Positions 31,631 through 40,939 of a stretch of DNA of 64,000 nucleotides are shown here, piece after piece; position 1 is the first letter of the stretch, and the number at the start of each line of letters is the position of its first letter. The notes beneath the pieces are model-generated. The model ran no database searches, was not told where the DNA came from, and saw nothing but the letters and a program-made list of their open reading frames with translations. The DNA is taken from the NCBI RefSeq assembly GCF_006494375.1, contig NZ_VHIZ01000050.1:248001-312000 (forward strand), read 5' to 3'. A program made the position numbers and the translations under genes. The stretch comes from Pantoea anthophila. GTDB lineage: Bacteria > Pseudomonadota > Gammaproteobacteria > Enterobacterales > Enterobacteriaceae.

Positions 31631-32632
31631 GTGATCGATTTACGCAGTGATACCGTGACCCGGCCCAGTGCCGCCATGCTGAACGCGATGATGTCTGCCG
31701 AAACCGGTGATGATGTCTACCGTGACGATCCGACCGTGAATGCGCTGGAGGCGGAGGCGGCACGACTCAGCGGCAAAGCCGCCGCGCTCTTTTTTCCGAC
31801 CGGTACCCAGGCAAACCTGGTGGCGCTGCTGAGCCACTGTGAACGCGGCGATGAATATATCGTGGGTCAGCAGGCGCACAACTACAAATATGAGGCGGGT
31901 GGCGCGGCGGTACTGGGCAGTATTCAGCCCCAGCCGGTACTGGCCAGCGAGGACGGTACTCTGCCGCTCGACGTGGTGGCGGCCGCTATCAAGCCGGATG
32001 ATATTCACTTTGCCCGCACCCGTCTGCTGAGTCTGGAGAACACCCATCACGGTAAAGTGCTGCCGCTGGCTTATCTGGAGCAGGCCTGGACCTTTACCCG
32101 CGCGCATCAGCTGGCGCTGCATATTGATGGCGCACGGATCTTTAATGCGGTGGTGGCGCAGCAGACCACGCTGGCGGCGATTGCCCGCTACTGCGACAGT
32201 CTCACTATCTGTCTCTCGAAAGGTCTGGGGACACCGGTGGGGTCCCTGCTGTGCGGCGACACGGCGCTGATTGAGCGTGCGCGTCGCTGGCGGAAAATGA
32301 CCGGCGGCGGCATGCGTCAGGCGGGCATTCTGGCGGCAGCCGGCCTTTACGCGTTAGAACACAACGTGGCGCGGCTGCAGGAAGATCATGACAATGCCGC
32401 CTGGCTGGGTGAGCAGTTGCATGAGCTGGGTGTCAACGTCATTGAGCAGCAGACGAACATGCTGTTTGTTGCCGTGCCGGAGGCGCAGGTCAGATCGCTG
32501 GGCGAGTGGATGAAAGCGCGTGGGGTATTAATCAGCGCGGGCACCCGCACCCGTCTGGTCACCCATCTGGATACGGATCGTGCCGCGCTGGAACAGGTGG
32601 TCGCACACTGGAAGGCGTTTCTGCAGCAGTAA
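31631..32632 (+). CDS. ltaE: low-specificity L-threonine aldolase
   Basis: LtaE is the PLP enzyme that cleaves L-threonine and L-allo-threonine to glycine and acetaldehyde. The 333 residues equal the E. coli length. The PLP lysine is in CLSKGLGTPVGSLL (near 197), and the cofactor-binding HIDGARIFNAV stretch precedes it. The start is GTG at 31631 with AGGAG eight bases upstream, giving the family N-terminus MIDLRSDTVTRPS. It lies downstream of poxB as in E. coli but beyond a strong terminator. Its stop is 3 bp from the stop of convergent amiD. Confidence 0.97.
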   Translation: MIDLRSDTVTRPSAAMLNAMMSAETGDDVYRDDPTVNALEAEAARLSGKAAALFFPTGTQANLVALLSHCERGDEYIVGQQAHNYKYEAGGAAVLGSIQPQPVLASEDGTLPLDVVAAAIKPDDIHFARTRLLSLENTHHGKVLPLAYLEQAWTFTRAHQLALHIDGARIFNAVVAQQTTLAAIARYCDSLTICLSKGLGTPVGSLLCGDTALIERARRWRKMTGGGMRQAGILAAAGLYALEHNVARLQEDHDNAAWLGEQLHELGVNVIEQQTNMLFVAVPEAQVRSLGEWMKARGVLISAGTRTRLVTHLDTDRAALEQVVAHWKAFLQQ

Positions 32633-32635
32633 CGG

Positions 32636-33460
32636 CTACTGCGCCGCGCCATAGCGTTCCAGCAGCGCGGCGGCTATCGCAGCCGTCTCAGCATCGGGCA
32701 GCCCACGATAATCCGCGGACCGGAAATGCATCTGGAAGGCGGCAATCACCTTCTGCTGCTCACGCGCGCTCATCCCGTCACTCACCGGATAGCCGTAGCG
32801 GCTTAACAGGGTCAGAACCTGCTCTGCGGGCACCGCCGCGTGCGGCGCCTTGCCAGCCAGCCAGAACTGCACCCGACGGCTATCCGGCCAGGCCCCGAGT
32901 CCGCGCTGCGCCAGCTGTTGCCAGGGAAAGCACGGCCCCGGATCCTGCTTGCGCTGCGGCGCGATATCACTGTGGCCGACGATATTTTCCGGTGGGATCG
33001 CGTAACGCCGGACAATATCCCGCAGCAGCGCCTCCAGCGCCGTCATCTGTGCAACCGTAAAGGGCTGCCATTCAAGACCGGTTGGCGTGCGACGATAGCC
33101 CCGGTTCACCAGTTCAATCCCAATTGAGGTGTCATTGATACGGGTGGATCCGCGCCAAAAGCTGGGTCCGGCGTGCCAGGCCAGCTGCTGCTCCGGCACC
33201 AGCTGCCAGATGATCCCTTTCCCGGCGCGCTGTGGCGGCTGACGGGGGATCAGATAGTGCGCGCTGACCTCCCGATCCGTCAGCGTTGCCAGCGACGACG
33301 AAAAGTCTTCGGCGGTGTAGTGGATCACGATCACCTTCACCCGTGGGCGCGCACCCTGTGCCGGATGCCGCAAATCGGCCCAGTAGCCGTCGCGGGATTC
33401 TATGCCGGTCTGGCAGCCAGCCAGCAGCAGCGCCGTCAGCAGCAACAGCAGGCGTCTCAA
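32636..33460 (-). CDS. amiD: N-acetylmuramoyl-L-alanine amidase AmiD (lipoprotein)
   Basis: AmiD is an outer-membrane-anchored zinc amidase that cleaves the MurNAc-L-Ala bond of peptidoglycan and of anhydro-muropeptides. The N-terminal signal ends in the lipobox LLAGC (Cys near 16). The amidase_2 fold has zinc ligands visible as His in VIHYTAED, His in [10 protein letters not shown] and the residue set [10 protein letters not shown]-terminal peptidoglycan-binding domain spans about 200-270. It is 274 residues long (E. coli 276). Its start overlaps the ybjQ stop by four bases; E. coli ybjTS are absent. Confidence 0.95.
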   Translation of the reverse strand: MRRLLLLLTALLLAGCQTGIESRDGYWADLRHPAQGARPRVKVIVIHYTAEDFSSSLATLTDREVSAHYLIPRQPPQRAGKGIIWQLVPEQQLAWHAGPSFWRGSTRINDTSIGIELVNRGYRRTPTGLEWQPFTVAQMTALEALLRDIVRRYAIPPENIVGHSDIAPQRKQDPGPCFPWQQLAQRGLGAWPDSRRVQFWLAGKAPHAAVPAEQVLTLLSRYGYPVSDGMSAREQQKVIAAFQMHFRSADYRGLPDAETAAIAAALLERYGAAQ

Positions 33461-33777
33461 CGCAGGATCACCGCCGTGCCGGTGACGCTGACCATCAGCA
33501 TGCTGCTCTCTTTACCCACCGTTTCGTAATCAATGTCGATGCCGACCACGGCATTGGCGCCCAGCGCTTTCGCCTGCGCTTCCAGCTCGTCAAAAGCGAT
33601 CTCGCGCGCTTTGCGCAGCTCTTTCTCATAAGCACCGGAACGGCCACCGACCACGTCGCGGATCCCGGCAAAAAAATCACGGAAGATGTTGGCACCCAGA
33701 ATCGCTTCACCGGTGACTACGCCGCAATAGTCGCTGATGCTGTGACCTTCCAGGGTTGGGGTGGTTGAAAATTTCAT
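33457..33777 (-). CDS. ybjQ: YbjQ family protein (UPF0145)
   Basis: This 106-residue cytosolic protein belongs to the widespread YbjQ/DUF74 family, which forms pentameric rings in known structures but has no established function. Typical family features are the start [14 protein letters not shown], the central [18 protein letters not shown] helix and the [16 protein letters not shown] strand. It is upstream of and overlaps amiD by four bases (ATGA), suggesting coupling. It is divergent from ybjP. Confidence 0.94.
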   Translation of the reverse strand: MKFSTTPTLEGHSISDYCGVVTGEAILGANIFRDFFAGIRDVVGGRSGAYEKELRKAREIAFDELEAQAKALGANAVVGIDIDYETVGKESSMLMVSVTGTAVILR

Positions 33778-33883
33778 CGCATTCTCCTTGTTGAAAACCG
33801 GACTAAGGCTCTATCGACTAAAAAGCATGGCTATACTCTATGCTAAAAATGGCACCTTGCCAGAGAACCATAAGGAAATCGAG

Positions 33884-34423
33884 ATGAGAAACAATGCGTT
33901 TGCGCTGATGATCCCGGCTGCCCTGTTGCTCAGCGCCTGTACCACCGTGGAGCCCGTGATTAAGGATAATGGGCCGCGAACCGCGCCCTGCATTGAGGGC
34001 GGTCCTGACCAGGTCGCTCAGCAGTTTTATGACCTGCGGATCGAACAGCCGGTGCCGGGACTGCCCGACAGCAACACGCTGGCGAAATACCGTCCCTACC
34101 TGAGCGACGCGCTTTATCGTTCGTTACAGGCGGCCAGCGGCAGCAACGCCGGTGCGCAGTGGCGCAATGGCGATATCTTCTCCAGCCTCTCGCAGGGTCC
34201 GACAGCCGCCAGCGTGGCCGATGCCTCAACGATTCCGAACCGCGATGCGCGCAACATACCGTTGCGGGTTGACCTGAGCCGTGACAACCGTCAGTGGCAG
34301 GATGAAGTGCTGATGATCCATCAGGGCAGCTGCTGGGTGGTGGATGACGTGCGCTACATGGGAAATCCTGCGCATGCCGACGGTGGCAGCCTGAGCCAGA
34401 TGCTGGAAAAAACGCGAAAATAG
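33884..34423 (+). CDS. ybjP: YbjP family lipoprotein
   Basis: This is a predicted lipoprotein of 179 residues (E. coli YbjP 171) with the lipobox LLSAC, Cys19. The mature part resembles the DUF3828 group. The conserved C-half reads ASTIPNRDARNIPLRVDL and ends in CWVVDDVRYMG. Function is unknown; a role in the envelope is inferred from lipidation only. AAGGAA precedes the ATG at 33884. It is divergent from ybjQ and upstream of the art cluster, separated by a terminator. Confidence 0.92.
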   Translation: MRNNAFALMIPAALLLSACTTVEPVIKDNGPRTAPCIEGGPDQVAQQFYDLRIEQPVPGLPDSNTLAKYRPYLSDALYRSLQAASGSNAGAQWRNGDIFSSLSQGPTAASVADASTIPNRDARNIPLRVDLSRDNRQWQDEVLMIHQGSCWVVDDVRYMGNPAHADGGSLSQMLEKTRK

Positions 34424-34439
34424 ATCAGACAGTCATGAG

Positions 34440-34472
34440 AAGCGCGGCCCATCCCACTGCCGCGCTTTTTTT
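34440..34472 (+). terminator. ybjP rho-independent terminator
   Basis: An 8-bp stem AAGCGCGG (34440-34447) / CCGCGCTT (34460-34467) with a 12-base loop is followed by a T-run. Confidence 0.82.
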
Positions 34473-34568
34473 ATCTCTGCATCCTGGCCAGCCCCCCCCG
34501 GAGAGGGCATGATTTTGTGCTAAGCTTTTGCTGTTTACCCCCTGTTTTACAAATTTTAACCCGCCTTA

Positions 34569-34586
34569 ATTGCATAACTATTCTGG
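34569..34586 (+). promoter_or_regulatory. weak ArgR box candidate upstream of artP
   Basis: The 18-bp window matches the ARG-box consensus at roughly 11-12 positions and shares the core TTGCATAA with the better box before artJ. A second weak box is centred near 34614. The spacing between them (36 bp) is not the usual 21 bp, so this is tentative. Confidence 0.25.
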
Positions 34587-34630
34587 TGACGTTAAAATCC
34601 GCGGCACTAATAGCTATTCAAATCTGGCGC

Positions 34631-35359
34631 ATGAGTATTCAACTAAACGCAATAAACTGCTTCTACGGTGCTCATCAGGCGCTGTTCGACATCAACCTTG
34701 AGTGCCCTCAGGGCGAGACCCTGGTGCTGCTGGGCCCCAGCGGCGCAGGCAAGAGTTCCCTGCTGCGGGTCCTCAACCTGCTGGAGCAGCCGCGTTCAGG
34801 TCAGTTGCAGATTGCCGGTAATCAGTTCGACTTCAGTCAGAAGCCTTCCGATGCCGCGATTTGGGAGCTGCGTCAGAACGTGGGTATGGTCTTTCAGCAA
34901 TATAATCTCTGGCCGCATCTCACCGTGCTGCAGAATCTGATGGAAGCGCCCTGCCGGGTGCTGGGGCTCAGTAAGAGCGATGCCCGCGCCCGCGCCGACC
35001 GGCTGCTTGACCGGCTGCGTCTGACTCCTTACAGCGACCGCTTTCCGCTCCACCTTTCCGGCGGTCAGCAGCAGCGCGTGGCGATTGCCCGTGCGCTGAT
35101 GATGGAGCCGCAGGTACTGCTGTTCGATGAGCCAACCGCCGCGCTGGATCCCGAAATTACCGCACAGATTGTCTCAATTATTCGCGAACTGGCGCAGACC
35201 CGTATCACTCAGGTGATCGTGACCCATGAAGTGGAAGTGGCACGTAAAACCGCCAGCCGCGTGGTTTACATGGAGAACGGTCATATTGTGGAACAGGGCG
35301 ATGCCAGCCGCTTTACACAGCCGCAAACCGAGGCGTTTGCTCACTATCTTTCGCACTAA
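34631..35359 (+). CDS. artP: arginine ABC transporter ATP-binding protein ArtP
   Basis: ArtP is the ATPase of the high-affinity arginine importer. The 242 residues match E. coli exactly. Walker A is GPSGAGKSS (about 35-43), the Q-loop is [11 protein letters not shown], the signature is [15 protein letters not shown] and Walker B is [13 protein letters not shown]. The start at 34631 (MSIQLN) is family standard. It is the first gene of artPIQM, with 15 bp to artI. In E. coli the operon is repressed by ArgR. Confidence 0.97.
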   Translation: MSIQLNAINCFYGAHQALFDINLECPQGETLVLLGPSGAGKSSLLRVLNLLEQPRSGQLQIAGNQFDFSQKPSDAAIWELRQNVGMVFQQYNLWPHLTVLQNLMEAPCRVLGLSKSDARARADRLLDRLRLTPYSDRFPLHLSGGQQQRVAIARALMMEPQVLLFDEPTAALDPEITAQIVSIIRELAQTRITQVIVTHEVEVARKTASRVVYMENGHIVEQGDASRFTQPQTEAFAHYLSH

Positions 35360-35374
35360 GTCAGGATGCTAAAA

Positions 35375-36106
35375 ATGAAAAAAATGGTACTTGCTGCACT
35401 GCTCGCTGGTTTTAGCCTGACCGCTACGGCGGCGCAGACGATTCGTTTTGCTACCGAAGCCTCCTATCCTCCGTTTGAGTTTGTGGATGCGGACAATAAG
35501 ATTCAGGGCTTTGATGTCGATCTGGCCAATGCGCTCTGTAAAGAGATCGACGCAACCTGCACCTTTACCAATCAGGCGTTCGACAGCCTGATCCCAAGCC
35601 TGAAGTTCCGCCGCTTTGATGCGGTGATGGCCGGCATGGATATTACTCCGGAGCGTGAAAAGCAGGTCCTGTTCACCAAGCCTTACTATGACAACTCAGC
35701 GCTGTTTGTTGCCCAGAAAGGCAAAGTGGCCAGCGTTGAGGCGCTGAAAGGCAAGCGTGTAGGCGTTCAGAACGGCACCACCCATCAGAAGTACCTGACG
35801 GAAAAACACAGCGAAATTACCACTGTGCCTTACGACAGCTATCAGAATGCCGTTCTGGATCTGAAAAATGGCCGTATTGATGCCGTGTTCGGTGATACCG
35901 CCGTGGTCAACGAATGGCTGAAGCAGAACCCTGCGCTGGCGGCTGTCGGTGACAAAGTAACGGACAAAGCCTACTTTGGTACCGGCCTGGGCATCGCGGT
36001 GCGCACCGGTAACACCGAGCTGCAGAGCAAATTCAACGGCGCACTGGATAAGATCAAAGCTGACGGGACGTACAAAACCATCTACAGCAAATGGTTCCAG
36101 CAGTAA
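35375..36106 (+). CDS. artI: arginine ABC transporter substrate-binding protein ArtI
   Basis: ArtI is a periplasmic arginine-binding protein of the polar amino acid family. A signal peptide with hydrophobic core MVLAALLAGFSLTATA precedes the mature start AQTIRFATEASYPPFE. The 243 residues equal E. coli when translation begins at 35375, which has AGGA eight bases upstream. An ATG nine bases earlier abuts that ribosome site. The substrate-contacting VMAGMDITPERE and VQNGTTHQKY blocks are intact. artQ starts 7 bp after its stop. Confidence 0.95.
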   Translation: MKKMVLAALLAGFSLTATAAQTIRFATEASYPPFEFVDADNKIQGFDVDLANALCKEIDATCTFTNQAFDSLIPSLKFRRFDAVMAGMDITPEREKQVLFTKPYYDNSALFVAQKGKVASVEALKGKRVGVQNGTTHQKYLTEKHSEITTVPYDSYQNAVLDLKNGRIDAVFGDTAVVNEWLKQNPALAAVGDKVTDKAYFGTGLGIAVRTGNTELQSKFNGALDKIKADGTYKTIYSKWFQQ

Positions 36107-36112
36107 TCTCTG

Positions 36113-36829
36113 ATGAATGAAATGATGACCCTTGCAAGCGCCGCCGGTATGACCGTCGGCCTTGCCGTTTGTGCTCTCATCGCTGGCCTCGTGCTGGCGA
36201 TGCTGTTTGCTGGCTGGGAGTCACTGCGCCTCAGACCGCTGGCGTGGATCGGCACCGGCCTGGTGACCCTGATTCGCGGCCTGCCGGAAATTCTGGTGGT
36301 GCTGTTTATCTATTTCGGTGCCTCTCAGCTGCTCCTGACCCTGTCCGACGGCTTCACGCTTAACTTCGGCCTGTTTCAGCTGCCGGTGCAGATGCAGATT
36401 GAGAACTTCGATGTCAGTCCGTTCCTGTGTGGCGTGATTGCGCTGGCGATGCTCTATGCCGCCTACGCCTCACAAACGCTGCGCGGCGCGCTGAAAGCGG
36501 TTCCGGTCGGCCAGTGGGAGTCGGGCCAGGCGCTGGGCATGAAAAAATCGGCCATTTTTTTGCGGCTGATTATGCCGCAGATGTGGCGTCACGCCCTGCC
36601 CGGTCTGGGCAATCAGTGGCTGGTTCTGCTGAAAGATACCGCCCTGGTTTCGCTGATCAGCGTTAACGATCTGATGCTGCAGACCAAAAGTATCGCTACC
36701 CGCACCCAGGAGCCCTTTACCTGGTTCCTTGTGGCGGCGGCAATCTATTTAGTGATTACGCTGTTCAGCCAGGCCGTACTGCGCCGCATCGAACTGCGCA
36801 CTACCCGCTTTGAACGGGGGAACAGCTAA
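36113..36829 (+). CDS. artQ: arginine ABC transporter permease ArtQ
   Basis: ArtQ is one of the two inner-membrane permease subunits. The 238 residues match E. coli. Five hydrophobic segments are visible, and the EAA loop contacting ArtP is [21 protein letters not shown] (about 138-158). The [17 protein letters not shown] block is typical of the polar amino acid permease family. Its stop overlaps the artM ATG (TAATG). Confidence 0.96.
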   Translation: MNEMMTLASAAGMTVGLAVCALIAGLVLAMLFAGWESLRLRPLAWIGTGLVTLIRGLPEILVVLFIYFGASQLLLTLSDGFTLNFGLFQLPVQMQIENFDVSPFLCGVIALAMLYAAYASQTLRGALKAVPVGQWESGQALGMKKSAIFLRLIMPQMWRHALPGLGNQWLVLLKDTALVSLISVNDLMLQTKSIATRTQEPFTWFLVAAAIYLVITLFSQAVLRRIELRTTRFERGNS

Positions 36830-37497
36830 TGCTGGCTTACCTGCCTGAACTCCTGAAAGGGCTGCACACCAGTCTGACGCTCACCGCGGCCTCGCTGATC
36901 CTGGCCCTGCTGCTTGCGCTGCTCTTCACCGTGGTGCTGTCACTGAAAACCCCGCTGTTTTCGCCGCTGGTAAAAGGATTTATTACGCTGTTTACCGGCA
37001 CCCCGCTGCTGGTGCAGATCTTCCTGATCTACTACGGGCCGGGACAGTTTCCCTCGCTTCAGCAGATCCCCTGGCTGTGGCATTTACTCTCACAGCCCTG
37101 GCTCTGCGCGATGCTGGCCCTGTCGCTGAACAGCGCAGCCTATACCACCCAGCTCTTCTACGGTGCCGTGCGAGCGATCCCTGCCGGGCAGTGGCAGTCG
37201 TGTGCGGCGCTTGGCATGCGCCGAAAAGATACCCTGCGTATTCTTCTGCCTTATGCATTTAAACGCGCCCTCTCCTCCTACTCCAATGAGGTGGTGCTGG
37301 TCTTCAAGGGCACCTCACTGGCCTACACCATCACCCTGATGGAAGTGATGGGCCACGGTCAGCTGCTCTATGGCCGGACCTATGACGTCACCGTCTATGC
37401 CGCAGCCGGCCTGATTTATCTCTGCGTGAACGGTCTGCTGACGCTGATGATGCGACTGATCGAAAGGCGTGCGCTGGCCTTTGAAAGACGCAACTGA
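36829..37497 (+). CDS. artM: arginine ABC transporter permease ArtM
   Basis: ArtM is the second permease subunit, 222 residues with about five membrane segments. The EAA loop is QSCAALGMRRKDTLRILLPYAFKRA (about 122-146), and FTGTPLLVQIFLIYYGPGQ is the family motif. The start overlaps the artQ stop by one base, implying coupled translation. A GC hairpin and the separate artJ follow. Confidence 0.96.
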   Translation: MLAYLPELLKGLHTSLTLTAASLILALLLALLFTVVLSLKTPLFSPLVKGFITLFTGTPLLVQIFLIYYGPGQFPSLQQIPWLWHLLSQPWLCAMLALSLNSAAYTTQLFYGAVRAIPAGQWQSCAALGMRRKDTLRILLPYAFKRALSSYSNEVVLVFKGTSLAYTITLMEVMGHGQLLYGRTYDVTVYAAAGLIYLCVNGLLTLMMRLIERRALAFERRN

Positions 37498-37503
37498 TAC
37501 GCC

Positions 37504-37523
37504 GGGCGAGCTCGCTCGCCCTT
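37504..37523 (+). terminator. artM downstream hairpin
   Basis: An 8-bp GC stem GGGCGAGC/GCTCGCCC (37504-37511 and 37514-37521) lies 6 bp after the artM stop, but only TT and then C follow. It may be a weak or factor-dependent terminator that reduces readthrough into artJ. Confidence 0.4.
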
Positions 37524-37544
37524 CCCGCCTGGAAAATCACAATA

Positions 37545-37562
37545 ATTGCATAATCATTCAAT
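37545..37562 (+). promoter_or_regulatory. ArgR box upstream of artJ
   Basis: The window matches the 18-bp ARG-box consensus (TNTGAATWWWWATTCANW) at 15 positions, including the whole ATTCA half, 51 bp upstream of the artJ ATG. E. coli artJ is the most strongly ArgR-repressed gene of the cluster, which fits. A second box at the usual spacing was not evident. Confidence 0.55.
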
Positions 37563-37613
37563 CTGTGGCAGGGTATCGCCTTCTCTGGCTGACCACAACA
37601 CAGGATTTTTACA

Positions 37614-38345
37614 ATGAAAAAATGGATTATTGCCGCGGCGCTGGCGTCACTGGCGATCACCGCTCAGGCAGCGGAAAAAATTCGCTTCGCCGCTTCCGCC
37701 ACCTATCCGCCGTTTGAATCTCTCGACGGGGAAAATAATCTGGTCGGTTTTGATATCGATCTGGCTAAAGCGCTCTGTCAGCAGATGAAAGCGGAGTGTA
37801 CGTTTACCAATAACGCCTTCGACAGCCTGATCCCTTCCCTGAAGTTCCGCCGCTATGACGCGGTCATCTCCGGCATGGATATCACCGCAGAGCGCAGCAA
37901 ACAGGTCGATTTTACCCAGCCTTACTATGCGAACTCAGCGATCGTGATCGCCCGTAAAGGCCAGTTCAGTCAATTCAGCGACCTGAAAGGCAAGCGCATC
38001 GGCGTGGAAAACGGCACCACGCACCAGAAGTACCTGCAGGAAAAACATCCGGAAGTGAAAGTGGTGGCCTATGACAGCTACCAGAATGCGATTCTCGACA
38101 TGAAGAGTGGCCGGCTGGATGGGGTATTTGGCGACAGCGCGGTGGTGAATCAGTGGCTGAAGAGCAATCCGGAGCTGGCTACGGTCGGTGAGCATGTGAC
38201 CGACACGGACTACTTTGGCACCGGCCTTGGCATTGCCGTGCGTAAGGGCAATACGGCGCTGCGCGATGAGTTTAACCAGGCGCTCGCCGCGCTGAAAGCC
38301 AACGGCAGCTGGCAGCAGCTCAATCAGAAGTGGTTCCCGGAGTAA
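37614..38345 (+). CDS. artJ: arginine ABC transporter substrate-binding protein ArtJ
   Basis: ArtJ is the specific high-affinity arginine-binding protein that uses ArtPQM. The 243 residues include a signal peptide (IIAAALASLAITAQA) and the mature start AEKIRFAASATYPPFE. It is clearly a paralogue of ArtI: NNAFDSLIPSLKFRR, ISGMDITAERS and VENGTTHQKYLQEKHPEVK line up with it throughout. It is transcribed from its own promoter with an ArgR box upstream and is convergent with rlmC. Confidence 0.96.
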   Translation: MKKWIIAAALASLAITAQAAEKIRFAASATYPPFESLDGENNLVGFDIDLAKALCQQMKAECTFTNNAFDSLIPSLKFRRYDAVISGMDITAERSKQVDFTQPYYANSAIVIARKGQFSQFSDLKGKRIGVENGTTHQKYLQEKHPEVKVVAYDSYQNAILDMKSGRLDGVFGDSAVVNQWLKSNPELATVGEHVTDTDYFGTGLGIAVRKGNTALRDEFNQALAALKANGSWQQLNQKWFPE

Positions 38346-38375
38346 GTCCCCGATCGCAGCGCCCGTCTCCGCGCT

Positions 38376-39509
38376 CTACGGCTGCTGGCGGCGGGTTAAC
38401 AGCGTCAGCACTTCAAAATGGGCGGTATGAGGAAACATATCGAAGAGCTGCACCTTCGTGATCTCATACGCGCTCAGTCGGGCGATATCCTGCGCCATGG
38501 TCTGCGGATTACAGCTTGAGTAGAGCAGATAATCGGGTGCCATCTGGCTCAGATAGTCACACAGCGCCTCGCCAATCCCGCGACGGGGCGGATTGACCAG
38601 CACCAGCTGCGGCACCGCGTCCCGCCCGGTGGCAAACGCCGTCGAATCCAGCGCCGCAAACTGCACCTTCTCCAGCCCCAGCATCGCGGCGGAGCGCTGA
38701 GCGCAGGCAATCGCCTCGGCGCTGATCTCAATCCCGGTCAGCTGCATCGCCGGTGTCGCACAGTGCAGACCGAAACCGCCCACGCCGCAGAAGAGATCCC
38801 ACATGCTGTTGACCGGCAGTGCGCGGACCCAGTCGCGGGCAGTGGCATAAAGCGTGCTGGCAACCTGCGGGTTGGTCTGAAAGAAACTCTGCGGACGGAT
38901 CCAGAGCGGCACGCCATTGAAGTTCTCCGCCAGCGACTGATCCGGCGTCAGCGCTATCTCCTCATCGCCCTCCAGAATCGCCATATGTACCGGCTGAATG
39001 TTGGCAGAGATGACCGTCAACTGTGGCAGCTGCTGTTGCAGCCACGGCAACGCCGCGCGCAGCTGTTCCAGCTTCGCCGTCGATCGCAGGACAAAGCGCA
39101 GCATCATACCGCCCTGCTGACTTTCGGTAATCAGCAGAAACTTCAGTTCTCCACGCTTGCGCGCCACGTTATAGGGCGTCAGCCCGGCACGCGCGATAAA
39201 CGGTTTCAGTGCGGCAAAGACGGGCTGAAAACTGTCCGGATAGAGCGGGCACGCACACAGATCGACCGCCTCCCCCTCCCGGGACAGCAGGCCCAGCACC
39301 GGACGCTCAACGCTGCCGCTGACGACCATTTTCGCTTTATTACGGAACGCCTGCTGCGGTGATACCACCGGCGGCAACCAGGCCGCGACCGGCTGCTCAG
39401 CCAGCAGCTGTTCCAGCAGTGACTGTTTGTCGCTGAGCTGAGTGGAATAGGGTTTGTCGAGCCACTGACAGGAGCGGCAACGGTTGGCGTCATAAAGCGC
39501 GCAGTGCAT
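38376..39509 (-). CDS. rlmC: 23S rRNA (uracil(747)-C(5))-methyltransferase RlmC
   Basis: RlmC (RumB) methylates U747 of 23S rRNA using SAM and carries a [4Fe-4S] cluster. The cluster cysteines are visible at C3, C11 and C14 ([16 protein letters not shown]) plus the later CACPLY. The SAM-binding core includes [12 protein letters not shown], the NPPRRGIG motif follows, and the catalytic nucleophile is in YSSCNPQT. The 377 residues compare with 375 in E. coli. It is convergent with artJ and downstream of ybjO. Confidence 0.96.
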   Translation of the reverse strand: MHCALYDANRCRSCQWLDKPYSTQLSDKQSLLEQLLAEQPVAAWLPPVVSPQQAFRNKAKMVVSGSVERPVLGLLSREGEAVDLCACPLYPDSFQPVFAALKPFIARAGLTPYNVARKRGELKFLLITESQQGGMMLRFVLRSTAKLEQLRAALPWLQQQLPQLTVISANIQPVHMAILEGDEEIALTPDQSLAENFNGVPLWIRPQSFFQTNPQVASTLYATARDWVRALPVNSMWDLFCGVGGFGLHCATPAMQLTGIEISAEAIACAQRSAAMLGLEKVQFAALDSTAFATGRDAVPQLVLVNPPRRGIGEALCDYLSQMAPDYLLYSSCNPQTMAQDIARLSAYEITKVQLFDMFPHTAHFEVLTLLTRRQQP

Positions 39510-39550
39510 GGTAAAGCCTTAACGATCGGGTCGGGCGGAGCGCGATTGTA

Positions 39551-40018
39551 TCACCGCTTTCTGAAAAAAGCGCGGCTGCTGGCAGGCAGAAACAGCAGCA
39601 TCAGCACCAGCAGATCGGGGATTTTCTGCGTCAGGGTGTGGTGAATAATCTGGACGTTGTTGTCGCCGTCGATACTGAAAATTTCAGGGTAGATCCAGCC
39701 CAGCGAGGCCACCAGCATGTAGCCCAGTACGAGCACCTGGGTCGCCACATAGCCCCAGCGTCCGGCATTACTGCCGCGCATCAGGGTAAAGGCGCAGCGC
39801 AGTTCAAACAGGAAGATCAGCTGGCTGGCGATAAAGATAAGCGTAGAGTCCCAGGACTGAGCACTGCGGTGAACAAAGTTGGCGATTTCGCTGTAGCCCA
39901 GCTCATTGGCCAGCATCAGGACGCTCAGGCAGCGGGTGGCAATGATGGCAATGCCCGCCACACTGACCGGCACCGGCGCATCGGAAAGCGTGGCACTGCT
40001 TTTAAAGATTTCTGACAT
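39551..40018 (-). CDS. ybjO: YbjO family inner membrane protein (DUF2593)
   Basis: This 155-residue membrane protein has about four hydrophobic segments and no known function. It resembles E. coli YbjO over most of its length: NFVHRSAQSW, ASLGWIYPEIFSI and the C-terminal PDLLVLMLLFLPASSRAFF. The start at 40018 matches homologues; the longer frame to 40081 would run through the potI terminator hairpin. It lies between rlmC and potI, as in E. coli. Confidence 0.88.
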   Translation of the reverse strand: MSEIFKSSATLSDAPVPVSVAGIAIIATRCLSVLMLANELGYSEIANFVHRSAQSWDSTLIFIASQLIFLFELRCAFTLMRGSNAGRWGYVATQVLVLGYMLVASLGWIYPEIFSIDGDNNVQIIHHTLTQKIPDLLVLMLLFLPASSRAFFRKR

Positions 40019-40040
40019 AGTCCGTGGCTCCACCCGATCG

Positions 40041-40068
40041 AAAAACGGGCCGGTTAAACCGGCCCGTT
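40041..40068 (-). terminator. potFGHI operon terminator
   Basis: A 12-bp near-continuous stem AACGGGCCGGTT/AACCGGCCCGTT (40044-40055 and 40057-40068) is followed on the minus strand by a T-run. It lies 26 bp after the potI stop and before ybjO. Confidence 0.85.
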
Positions 40069-40093
40069 CATATAGTGGCAAAGGTTAACGATT

Positions 40094-40939
40094 TCAGCCA
40101 CGTTTAGCTTTCTGAATATCGCTTAAACGCTGTTTTTCTTCGTTCGCCATTACCCGCCAGGCGATAAAACCCACTAAACCGACCACAAACAGAATCAGCG
40201 ACGCCAGCGCATTGATTTCCGGATTCACGCCGCGCCGCACGGTGGCAAAGATCGCCATGGGCAGCGTGGTGGCACCGGGCCCGGTGACAAAGCTGGCGAT
40301 CACCAGATCGTCGAGTGACAGGGTAAACGCCAGCAGCCAGCCGGTTACGATAGCCGGCGCAATCATCGGTACGGTAATCACGAAGAAGACCTTCAGCGGC
40401 GTGGCGCCTAAGTCCATCGCCGCCTCTTCAATCGAGCGGTCCAGTTCACGCAGACGCGAGTTGATCACCACCGCCACATAGGCGGTACAGAAGGTCACGT
40501 GTGCCAGCCAGATGGTGAGCATGCCGCGTTCGCTGGGCCAGCCAAAGGCGTTGCCCATCGCCACAAACAGCAGCAGCAGCGACAGTCCTGTGATTACGTC
40601 GGGCATTACCAGCGGCGCGGTGAGCATAAAGGCAAACCCGTTATGCCCGCGGAACCGCCCGAAGCGCACGATGATGACCGCCGCCAGCGTGCCCAGCACC
40701 ACAGCCATGGTGGCGGAAAGCCCGGCAATGCTCAGACTCAGCAGCACCGCATCAATCATCGCGCTGTCCTGGAAGAGCACCCTGTACCAGTGGAAAGAGA
40801 AATTCTCCCACACCGTCACCAGCGGTGAGCTGTTAAAGGAGTAAACCACCAGCAGCAGCATCGGCGCATAGAGGAACAGGAAACAGCAGACCAGAATACC
40901 GGTTCGCCAGGGTGAGCGAATGGTGGGCAGATTATTCAT
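40094..40939 (-). CDS. potI: putrescine ABC transporter permease PotI
   Basis: PotI is the second permease subunit of the PotFGHI putrescine importer. The 281 residues equal E. coli. Six membrane segments are visible and the EAA loop is EAAMDLGATPLKVFFVITVPMI (about 178-199). Its start overlaps the potH stop by four bases (ATGA). It is the last gene of the operon and is followed by a strong terminator. Confidence 0.96.
   Translation of the reverse strand: MNNLPTIRSPWRTGILVCCFLFLYAPMLLLVVYSFNSSPLVTVWENFSFHWYRVLFQDSAMIDAVLLSLSIAGLSATMAVVLGTLAAVIIVRFGRFRGHNGFAFMLTAPLVMPDVITGLSLLLLFVAMGNAFGWPSERGMLTIWLAHVTFCTAYVAVVINSRLRELDRSIEEAAMDLGATPLKVFFVITVPMIAPAIVTGWLLAFTLSLDDLVIASFVTGPGATTLPMAIFATVRRGVNPEINALASLILFVVGLVGFIAWRVMANEEKQRLSDIQKAKRG

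Noticed and set aside
34605..34622. Second ArgR-like half site upstream of artP
   Set aside because: Only one ATTCA half is good and the distance to the first box (36 bp) is not the standard 21 bp.
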